From the NCBI GenBank assembly GCA_011033025.1, contig WFMF01000153.1, forward strand, positions 124,001-188,000: a stretch of 64,000 bases of DNA, read 5' to 3'. Under the pieces are notes generated by a model, which did not search any database, was not told where the DNA came from, and saw only the letters and a list, made by a program, of their open reading frames with translations. Position 1 is the stretch's first letter, and each line of letters begins with the position of its first letter. Source of the stretch: Beroe forskalii (Eukaryota; Ctenophora; Nuda; Beroida; Beroidae). Shown in pieces: positions 56,501-64,000 of the stretch. The position numbers and the translations under genes were made by a program.

Positions 56501-59500
56501 ATCAGTATCACAGTTTAGAATAGTGAGTTGATGACGTCACACCGCCTATTTCTCATGATCGTGTGTGTCCTGTTGTCATGATAATGATATCTATTTTGTC
56601 AGCATAATGTCAATTATGGCGTTAATCATTCTGGCGTGTGTGTGCAGTGATAACATGATATCGGCATCTTCATTTGCCTAACTCTCCACTCAGACTCGCT
56701 TCCACAAACTTAGATGTGCGATCTTTTCTTGCATTAATGCATTCTAACTGCCGTTTTACAGCATCCGTTTTATAATATCCTTCGATATTTCCAGTATTCC
56801 GTTGTCGCTAGATCTCTAGATTTAATGATCAAACTATCAAGAATGTTCGACGCTTTTGAATTTTAAATTGTGCTGGCTTCGTCCCCATATCCAAAAAATA
56901 AAAAATTTCCCCCGAACCAGAAATTTTTGCCCATTTTGCAGCCCGCTCGCTTCGCTCAAGAAATTGACTATATTTTGTGAGCAAAGCAAGCAGTTTGCAA
57001 AATTTGCTTCTTTTTTAATATTTCATAAGCTAAAGTAATTATTCTAATATATTAGAAGTTAAAAAGGCTCTCATTGTGAAGCTAATCAAGAACAGGAAAT
57101 TATGCATTGCTTATAGTTATTGACATGGGTCCAGCATGGATCCAGCCCAGAATTTTTGGGGGCGTGCAAATTCAAGCCCTCGCGGTGCTTCATTTGCAAA
57201 AATGACATTTTCTGAATATAAAAATAATTCGAGTAGGTATTAGCGTTAGCAGGGGTCTGGGGGCCGCAGCCCCCAGAAGCCAGAGGTCTGGAGTGTAAAG
57301 AAATGTCACCTCAATAAGATCTTTGCACTGTTTTTATCTCAAAAGCTCCATCGGGGCTCCATCTTTTTTGCCGTACATAATTTCACTTAATATATTAAAA
57401 ATCAAAAGAAAGAACAGCAGGGGTCTGGGGGCAGCAGCCCCAAGAAGCCAGAGGTGTGGAGTGTAAAGAATTGTCACCTCAATAGGGTTTTTGCATTGTT
57501 TTCATCTCAATAGGGTATTTGCATTGTTTTCATCTCAACAGCTCCATCCCTTTTGTTGTACACAATTTCACTAAATATATTTAAAATGAAGAGAAAGAAA
57601 AGCAGGGGTCTGGGGGCGGCAGCCCCCAGAAGCCAGAGGTGTGGGGCGTCAAGAAATGTCACCTCAATAGAATTTTTGCACTTTTTTCATGTCAGCATCT
57701 ACATCATTGTTGTCGTACACAATTTTGCCACCTATATATATCCATGAGGATTGCTATTGATAATTGATGCTATCGATACTTGACGATTAAGACTATTCAT
57801 GCTTTCTTGGAATTGATTTCACGGATCGGGTCGTTCAATAAGAGTTGCATGATTGCAATTGATGAGTAATTGATTTATTCTCTTTTTACTCAATGGTACA
57901 GGTACAAAACTAAACGATGTGGTTCTTTAATGACAATCAATTTCGTCGTTCTACGACATCTTCAGGTCTCAAATTTGATTTATACAATCAAATTTGAGAC
58001 CTGAAGATGTCGTAGAACGACGAACTTGATTGTCATTAAAGAACCACATTGTTTAGTTTTGTATCTGTACCATTGAGTCAAAAGAGAATAAATCAATTAC
58101 TCATCAATTTCTTGGGATTCATAAACTTGTTTTTAAATAATATCATTGTTTTTCATAACTTTTCTAGTCCATTTTCGGACTTTATTTTCAATTCTAATGT
58201 TGTTTTTATCTCAAATTTTTTGAATTGCACACCCAGAGCACGCCTCCAAATTTTCGTTTGGGGGCATGCGCACGCCCCCAGCACGCCCCCTTGGATCCAA
58301 GCCTGCTACATCCTATCACTGAAAACTGTTAGTTAGTACAGGAACGATTTGAATTTTCATTTTAAAAATTTATTTCAATATAATTCGGGTAAAACATAGT
58401 GATTTTTGGTGTTAAATCAAATTTTCTGTACTTGGCTTCCACCAAAAATTTCCTCCAATTTCCCCAAAATTTCCCCCGGCTCAAAATTTCCCCCGAACCA
58501 GGTTTGCAGGTTCGCGGCTTTTTGGATATGGGGCTTCGTCGCGTGGCTCTTAACATTGATCAGACCTGGGGGAAAAACTAAAATACTTAAGCTTATTGAC
58601 TTGAGTCACGCAGTCCACGGAGTGTCGCTTCCACATTGCATGAACTGGAAGTTTCAAGTCCGTAGGTGTTTCAGACCTTGCCCCAGGTCAATTCATGAAA
58701 GCTTTGGGTCACGATGGTGATTGGAAATGGGAACGATTTCTGAAACTCACCCTATCTTATAAGAATAATAAGAGTCTTTACAACGTCGCTACCATTGCAG
58801 AAAAAAGTATATTACTGAGGTCACAGTAAGACAGTTACTAACCCTATCAGGAGAGTTGATGAGTTTCTGCAGGTCTAGGCGGGAGTGCATGAGTTCCACG
58901 TGCATTTTCTCAATGCAGGATACCAGTACCGCACCGTGTTGCGCCTGAAAAACAGAACTTGGTAATACTTACTGTGTAAACATACTGAATCTGCCCCAGT
59001 AATACTTGCATAGCAATTGTTAAATTCGTCAAAAATCTAGGAAAAATACGTCAAATTTGGCACTTACAGTGTAAACAAACCACAGAATCACTTCGCCGGA
59101 AGAAGTGAGCCGATGTCAGATATTTGCATAGTTACGTTACATTCGCCAAAAATCTAGGAAATGTTTGTCATATTCGGCTCTTAGAATGCATTTTCACTTT
59201 TTCGCAGCCGATTTTAAGGCGAGTGAGTATCAACTTATTCATCAATGAAAGTGTAGACTCTCTAACTTAAAATGTTGTGATAAAACTAAGTTAAAAAAGT
59301 TGAGAATTTAAAAGAAGTTAAGTTATATGACAGGTTCATGAGATTGAACGCCGGGACGTTATATTGATAAAGTAAAGTCCGCCCACCTCACCGATTCACC
59401 ACAAAATCGCGAGGTTTTCTGATAAAAACATTGGAATTTTAAAAGCAATATCTTACTAGCGCACTTTCAGTGGTCACGGAAAAACTTCCATTCTTTTAAA

Positions 59501-60898
59501 CTTCATGTGATGACAGAGGCTCCTCTACCTTTGATATTAGAAATGGAAATAAAATATACGGGATGTTAAAAACTTACTTGCACTAAAAGTAAAAACAGGA
59601 TAGTTATTTTTGTATTGAAAATTTGTACTTTGGTCTTAAACAGGAGTCTTTCCACTGACCTAGTAACATATTAAAGTATTTACTTATTCAGTTGAAAATC
59701 AGCAAATTTTGTAACTGATTGTGGTAGATGAAGCTCAGTGCACATGTCAATCTAAGATACTCCCAGTTCTAGGACACCTATAGTGCAACTCCAGGGAGAT
59801 AAAGTGATGATATATGGGACTTCAGGCTAACATCCGGCCATTCCGATGTCTGCGAATCTACGAATATGGCTGCGCTTCTATAGCTTGTCTCGATTCAAAT
59901 CGCACAGTTTCCTATTACTATATTCTATACTAAGTTATGTTAAGTTTTAAGTTAGTTATATTGTATTTTCATTTCATGATGAAAGTCTTTGCACTTTGGA
60001 GCTTCATCTATAAATGATTTTCCTTGCTAATTTACTATCAATAAAACCGTATTTACTAAGTCTCTTTACTAAATCTCTATCATTGTTCATTACATTTTAT
60101 TATTTATTCCAAATTGTAATTATCACAGCGGTAATTGCTTAATTGTATAAGAGTTGCACATATGGTTTGAATGTAATCCTTCCACCTTTGAATGCGCATC
60201 TCAATTAGACAATGGTTCAGTGCTCTATTAGACTAGTGATGAGTGAACGTGAGGCTCATTTCCCTCTTGTGTCTGTAATTCTTCCAACGAATTTACTGGA
60301 GTTTGTATCATTATGCTCTCTAGCTTTTAAAGTGCGCTCGGAATAAATAGGCGGTCGTGATGACGTCATTTACATTCGCGCGCTTCTAAATTGTTGAAAA
60401 TAACCGCCTATTTTTCGTGCGCGGAGTATAGACAATATAACATCGTCTTGTGCCAGGTAAACATTGTGTATGTCTGTAGTCTGGTAACTATATGCGTCCT
60501 TTACTCGTAGCTTTTACTTGTACTTACTAGCTCAAAAAGAGAACTTGGGTAACCCTAATTAAGTTTGTTTAGTGCTATATTCAAAACAAAACGAATTGTT
60601 TATTTGTTTGAAAATGTTTTATGTTTATACTAATATTAGTTAATTTAAGGACAGAGGAGGGGGAGAAGAAGTTCAACCCTAATATTTTGTAAAACACAAA
60701 TTTGAGATATGAGTTGGTTTAATGATCTTTTGTCAATTTTCAACTATTTTCTTTTTATGTCAATTTACTTGTTTTTTGTAAACCTGCTCGAAAAGACTGG
60801 CAGCTGACGTGATGGACTTGTCTTTGGTGGTCCGGTAGTTTCCCGTCTCCAGCTGATCCAACGTGTCCTCCAATGCCAAGTGCAGGTCTTGCAGATAC
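44588..60898 (-). CDS. Coiled-coil/low-complexity protein exons, possibly 5' part of the HEAT gene
   Basis: Candidate minus-strand exons with GT/AG borders: about 60898-60784 (LHLALEDTLDQLETGNYRTT), 58944-58843 (VLVSCIEKMHVELMHSRLDL), 55697-55620 (VSVRLQERVRWLENRIEQVL), 54743-54651 (Ser/Thr-rich), 48341-48232 (Ser/Thr/Lys-rich), 45758-45573 (HDLLWGKKSANQPIWHTLPL, PFDMHVPWLDRRG) and 44699-44588 (EEFNQLLDKVGKVYDHIQSI). The first three are amphipathic helices with a coiled-coil look. Most exons are in phase 0 and join in frame. Two joins do not fit (54651 to 48341, and 44588 to 40602), so exons are missing or this is more than one gene. The same strand and position make it a natural N-terminal part of the HEAT gene. 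No family recognised. Introns carry satellites and a 3.35-kb transposon. Confidence 0.55.
44625..45050 (-). repeat. Exon triplication, 169-bp period
   Basis: The segment with an acceptor (GGTTTCAG) and codons for REEFNQLLDKVGKVYDHIQS then IVDT occurs three times, starting at about 44641, 44810 and 44979 (plus-strand marker GACTGGATGTGG). Only the first copy keeps the 3' half and donor. The other two run into GGGGTTATAGAGGG repeats. Copies 1 and 2 are almost identical, copy 3 has a few changes. Confidence 0.9.
45060..45400 (+). repeat. GGGGTATAGAGG minisatellite
   Basis: Dense GGGGG(T)TATAGA units of 9-12 bp, continuous with the spacers of the exon triplication at 44625-45050. Confidence 0.92.
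45905..47190. other. No gene seen; one CCAAT-box palindrome
   Basis: No supported gene. At 46988-47047 two CCAAT boxes face each other (ACCAATCAGCATGCGAG and CTCGTGCTGATTGGTC), an inverted repeat of about 18-bp arms. A partial MITE-A-like core (GTAATGACGTAATC) is near 46852. Confidence 0.4.
47199..47244. promoter_or_regulatory. Paired CACGTG boxes next to a perfect RFX X-box
   Basis: GTCACGTGAT (47199) and ATCACGTGAC (47215) form a perfect inverted pair around TAAGAT. Six bases further is GTTACCATGGCAAC (47231-47244), an exact match to the RFX X-box pattern GTNRCCATGGYAAC. CACGTG flanked by TCA/TGA is the E-box/CLEAR type used by bHLH-Zip factors. The position is inside an intron of the minus-strand gene or upstream of its 45.7-kb exons. 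Confidence 0.55.
48495..48770 (+). repeat. 39-bp satellite, left block (7 units)
   Basis: Tandem CTTATCAAACTAACCCAGAT then TAACAGTGCTGACGTTAGC. It is the same family as 52970-54635. It lies 150 bp from the exon at 48341-48232. Confidence 0.95.
50250..50900 (+). repeat. CCATCCCACTATnGGTACCTTTCTGAACCA repeat
   Basis: About 10-12 irregular units of 45-70 bp with ACCCATCCCACT, GGTACCTTTCTGAACCA and CACTTCTA/C, inside the foldback transposon. Probably part of its internal sequence. Confidence 0.75.
51731..51910 (-). mobile_element. hAT-type MITE, copy 3, with 8-bp target duplication
   Basis: The terminal repeats are CAGGGGCATAGCCAG and CTGACTATGCCCCTG. The flanking direct repeats are CTTGCTAG (51723-51730) and CTTGCTGG (51911-51918), i.e. 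7 of 8 identical, the length typical of hAT elements. The core matches the copies at 24898 and 26006 in inverted orientation. It is inserted in the foldback transposon. Confidence 0.85.
52690..52963 (-). pseudogene. LINE ORF2 C-terminal fragment
   Basis: The minus-strand frame has YLRKKHLPDPKLTRYTRS, then NSYFYRTHLLWNEVPLNIRS and FKTKLKEYLW, the usual end of CR1/L2-like reverse transcriptase proteins. It directly abuts the 39-bp satellite. Confidence 0.8.
52970..54635 (+). repeat. 39-bp satellite, right block (about 43 units)
   Basis: Units differ at two places: CAGATT/CAATTT/CAAGTA in the middle and ACGTT/ACGCT/ACGCA near the end. These variants recur in a partly ordered pattern (for example AAGTA-CGCT units next to AATTT-CGCA units), which suggests a higher-order repeat. 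Because 39 is a multiple of three, minus-strand frames of up to 231 codons stay open (IRLTSALLIWVSL-type 13-mers). They are considered non-coding. Confidence 0.95.
56207..56400 (+). repeat. 28-bp minisatellite
   Basis: Seven units of GATTATTAGCACTCCACATT then ATCAAGTT, nearly identical. Confidence 0.93.
56487..56570. mobile_element. MITE family A, copy 4 (partial)
   Basis: GTGAGTTGATGACGTCACAC followed by CGCCTATTTCTCATGATCGTG. The left end is degraded. Confidence 0.55.
57249..57700 (+). repeat. Three tandem copies of about 180 bp with a GC hairpin
   Basis: AGCAGGGGTCTGGGGGC(C)GCAG and CCCCCAGAAGCCAGAGGT(C/G)TGG start at about 57248, 57417 and 57601. Each copy continues with GTCACCTCAATA and TTTTGCAC/TTT. 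The GGGGGC...GCCCCC part folds on itself. A related single copy is at 3430-3500. Confidence 0.85.
57857..58109. mobile_element. 253-bp near-perfect foldback element
   Basis: Arms of about 123 bp run from AATTGATGAGTAATTGATTT at the left to its complement at 58109, with a loop of about 6 bases (TATACA) near 57983. There are only a few mismatches (GGTACAGG / ATCTGTACC, ACGATG / CATTGT). It has no coding capacity. Confidence 0.9.
58960..59200 (+). repeat. Diverged tandem duplication
   Basis: TTGCATAG...AATT(C)GTCAAAAATCTAGGAAA at about 59006-59048 recurs at about 59126-59165, as does GTGTAAACA. Intronic. Confidence 0.5.
60330..60430. mobile_element. MITE family A, copy 5
   Basis: GTGCGCTCGGAATAAATAGG then CGGTCGTGATGACGTCATTT, and at the right ACCGCCTATTTTTCGTGCGC then GGAGTATA. 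Full length, about 100 bp. Confidence 0.78.
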
Positions 60899-61030
60899 GT
60901 TAACTGGGGTAGTCGAGATAAGTTAACTGGGGCAGTCGAGATAAGTTAACTGGGGTAGTCGAGATACGTTAACTGGGGTAGTGGAGAAACGTTAACTGGG
61001 GCTAGTCGAGATACGTTAACTTGTGTAGTC
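60897..61030 (-). repeat. 23-bp minisatellite next to an exon
   Basis: Six units of ACGTTAACTGGGGTAGTCGA plus GAT. The array begins at the 5' edge of the coiled-coil exon ending near 60898. The acceptor of that exon must lie in or by the array. Confidence 0.85.
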
Positions 61031-61039
61031 GCGTAGTTA

Positions 61040-62590
61040 CTAGTAAGGCAAAACGGCTAGAGCAGTCTGTTCTAGCTGCCATCATTCCATTCAACAAACT
61101 TAATTTCGACCCCAAATTCTTATTATTGAACCCCTTCGTAACTGTTCACTGAGCATAAGGTCGCATCTCTGATTGATACTGTCAACTCCGGTGATCTTTG
61201 TTTTACTTGGCTGAAATGACACTGCACGTTATCATACTTACAAGTCTTAAAACCACAGTTTAATCTTTTACTCAATATGTTTTGTAAGTCCATGCTTGTT
61301 TTTATCAAGCATGTAATGGCTTCCAGAAGACGAATTATTATATGATCTTAAAAATACATGCCAAGGAAGGTCATAACAGATGAAAAACAGTGAATATACA
61401 TTGCTATCGTCCGATGGACAATCGGGTGCTTTGCAAACCTTTTGGAAAAATAGGAATAATATTTTACTTCATTCGCTCGACCGGATTCAGGCATATTCAC
61501 GTTATGGGTTTTGTCAGGGCAATTTACGGCACGTTTGACCTTCACTATGTGCCTCTGGACCAGCAGTTCAATGCATATCTTATGATAATAAGATAGCTGG
61601 GTGAAATGTCGTCTTGGGGGTCCATTCCGAACAGAGTGAAGTCAAAAACAGACTTAAGAAAAAAGTTATTCGCAAATTAACTTAAGTCTGCTTTTTGACG
61701 GAGTCAGGTATCGTACACCCGACAAAACCCATAACACGAACCATCGATATTTATTCATTCCGAGCAATCCAAAGTTTGATGATATTAATATCTACTAAAA
61801 TCTAGGCATTCTTCATACCAGTACGTGTGGCACAAGCAAAAATTCTTACCCTTTCTTATCATACCCGTACAATGTTGACAACTTCTGGTCTTATTCCTGC
61901 ATTAACATAATAGCGGAATCCTTAAGAGTTTAATGGTTTTTGTCAATGAAAGACTGACAAAATAATAAGTGAATAACTATAATAATATGTGAATAAACCT
62001 CATGTTATATATTCAAAGTCTAGAAGCCTGTCTGGTGGAAAATAATGAAGTGCGGGTTGAGTACGTGAGTCAACACTTCGTTCAGCAGTCTGGGCTCTGC
62101 CTTTGTCTTGCGATATATCTTTAATTTTGCACAAAGTATTAGAATATTCTGACAACTAATTCCAATACCGATATATAATAGGGCATAGCCGGGGTAAAAC
62201 GCTGCGGCATATTGGGGGAATTAAGGTAGAGCAGTTAGGGCCCTGTATTCCATGCCTCGTGCGCTGAATATATCCCTAACTTTGCCCCGAATGTACCCAG
62301 CGTTTTGCATCAGTTACGACCCAAGTATAGAAGAATGTGCCAACTACAATGCATCGACATTTGACCTAGTTCCCACTATCTCAGTATTTCATATTTAGTA
62401 GACAGCATATGATTTTCGTGTGATTTAATAAGGATTTAGTCTGATCCTGTGAATGCCTATTCAATTGGCATGACATGTCGATTGACAAGGTTTTAGCAAG
62501 GTATGTGAAGTGCTCAATCACGTATTTCATTGAGCATAATAATTGTGAGCAGCCCATTTGCATTTTTCTGGGTAAAGATAGTACGTACAA
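61040..62590. other. No gene seen; short hairpin at 61641-61699
   Basis: No coding frame can be supported. GTCAAAAACAGACTTAAG (61641) pairs with CTTAAGTCTGCTTTTTGAC (ending at 61699). Confidence 0.5.
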
Positions 62591-62597
62591 TGTATAT

Positions 62598-63089
62598 ACT
62601 ACCTTAGGAGGTCTATTTATAAAGGTTGTAATCTGGGGATTTTTCGAAAAAATCCCCATATTTTCAACCTACCAAAATTTTGCCCGCCACAATTTTACTC
62701 CCCGATTTAATTCAACCCGCTTTCGAAATTTCTTAAGCTATCTGTACTAAAACAGTACAATTTCGTTTCAGAGATAATTTTCAGATAGTTACAGATCATT
62801 TAGTCAAAGTCAAATGGTTAAAACAATTGAAATTCAAAAATTTAGAACAGTAATTAATGAAGCAGAGGCTCAGGAAGACGATCAAGAATTCGATTTGTAA
62901 TATTAGAATTAATCTATTTTCCATTGTTTTCCGCAAAAAATCTTTTATTTGTCTGCAAAAGTTAAAAAATCACCCAATTTTATTTGGTGGGTGAAATTTG
63001 GGGATTTTTGAAAAAAATCCCCATATTTTCAACCTACCAAAATTTCAAACACCGCAATTTCGACCCATATAAATAGACCTCCTAAGGTA
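62598..63089. mobile_element. 490-bp inverted-repeat element
   Basis: ACCTTAGGAGGTCTATTTATA at the left is mirrored by TATAAATAGACCTCCTAAGGT at the right (63069-63089). A second repeat pair lies just inside both ends in direct orientation: GGGGATTTTT(C/T)GAAAAAAATCC then CCATATTTTCAACCTACCAAAATTT at 62636 and 63000. No coding frame. Confidence 0.85.
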
Positions 63090-63150
63090 TATAGTTTTCT
63101 AACTGTCAGTATCAGGTAGCATTCACTACTATTTCCACAGTTATCCATCA

Positions 63151-63179
63151 ATGGAATGTCGATGGCATCGACATTCCAT
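63151..63179. repeat. Perfect 14-bp-arm palindrome
   Basis: ATGGAATGTCGATG-G-CATCGACATTCCAT. It stands alone in AT-rich sequence. Confidence 0.85.
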
Positions 63180-64000
63180 GATCGCTGTTTCCTTCTTTTC
63201 TTTTGTTCTGATTTTGTTAATTTTGCTTATACCAGATACCTTCAACAAAGCTACAAGAAATGTATCTTTTTTGAACTAAAGACGACACTTTTAAGGTTAT
63301 TTAACTGATGAATTATTGATCATGCCGGCCATAACCGAAGTTTGGCGGAGATTTATTCTGTTTGTTTCAAAGGTCAAATTTCCAATCATATTATCAATAA
63401 GTATTAGCGTGTAGCTTTGAAAAATAGAGCTCCCGTTTAAAAGCTGTAGTATAAGTCTCAAGAAGTATTCTATACGCTAACAACATGACATGAATGTTAC
63501 ATAGGAACTGGTTACTGCTTTACTGAGTTACCATGGTTACTGTAGGTACATGATATAGTACTCTCTAGGCGTTATATCTGATTATATCTGTAACTCTCAG
63601 CCAAATTTCTCAGCTACTTTGGTCTTTGGTCCTCTGTAAAGCGCAACTACGAATTCCGTCGAGTATCAATTCAAATAATCTATCAACAGGTTTTAGTCCT
63701 CAACCTGTGATTTAGCCAGTAACCTTAGGATCTGGCTAAGGCTAGGACTGTTGTCTAGATCTCACCTATGAGTTAATGAATACTGACATACAAGGTGATT
63801 GGCGCAGCATACTTCTGCCTACTCATTCCCATAACTTCATAGGAATTAATTAAGACTCCTATACCAACTTATTCACATGTAAGTACATAATATGCAATGA
63901 TATTTCAACAAATGTTCTCTAGTGATTGGAGGAAGTGTGAAAAGTTCTATTGACGTTTGATTTGAGTTCAGATTGCCCTGTTTCAAAGCGTACCATGTCA
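63180..64000. other. No gene seen
   Basis: No frame, repeat array or motif that I can support. Confidence 0.45.

Noticed and set aside
63527-63540. GTTACCATGGTTAC as an X-box
   Set aside because: The right half-site GGTTAC breaks the RGYAAC rule.

Overview
The window looks like nuclear DNA from an AT-rich invertebrate animal. Genes are split by GT-AG introns, and between and inside them lie many satellites, foldback elements, hAT-type MITEs and LINE remnants. The orphan GPCR, the PAN-domain surface protein and the Ly6-like protein would fit a cnidarian. That placement is an inference and no sequence proves it. No bacterial operon, CRISPR array or rRNA gene was seen, and no tRNA was recognised by eye.

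Layout. 1-12 kb: a BCCIP-like gene (+), two inverted-repeat elements, three N-terminal exons of an Hsp110/HSPA4-type chaperone with no continuation (+), a two-exon ABHD1/3-like hydrolase whose nucleophile serine is replaced by cysteine (-), and a broken CR1/L2-like LINE (-). 12-18 kb: the LRR part of FBXL13/DRC6 (+), carrying a single-exon secreted PAN/sushi protein gene antisense in one intron. 18-21 kb: a GC-rich MITE and a 19-bp satellite. 21.5-40.6 kb: a ten-exon HEAT-repeat gene (-, HEATR4-like, tentative). Its long introns hold a Ly6-like GPI-anchored protein gene (+), an orphan GPCR gene (+), an 11-bp AACGTTAACTT satellite and an array of RFX X-box-like palindromes. 42.8-60.9 kb: exons on the minus strand for a coiled-coil/low-complexity protein, either a separate gene or the 5' part of the HEAT gene. 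Its introns contain a 39-bp satellite, a 3.35-kb foldback transposon with a nested hAT MITE, and several minisatellites. 61-64 kb: no gene recognised, but one inverted-repeat element and hairpins.

Themes. FBXL13/DRC6 is a cilium/flagellum protein (nexin-dynein regulatory complex) and HEATR4 may be cilium-related. Sequences resembling RFX X-boxes, which control ciliary genes, occur as a tandem array at 34.5 kb and as one perfect site at 47.23 kb. A second theme is repeated duplication of short splice-junction segments (exon edge plus donor or acceptor) at five places in the minus-strand genes and FBXL13. All functional statements rest on reading translations by eye; no database search was possible.
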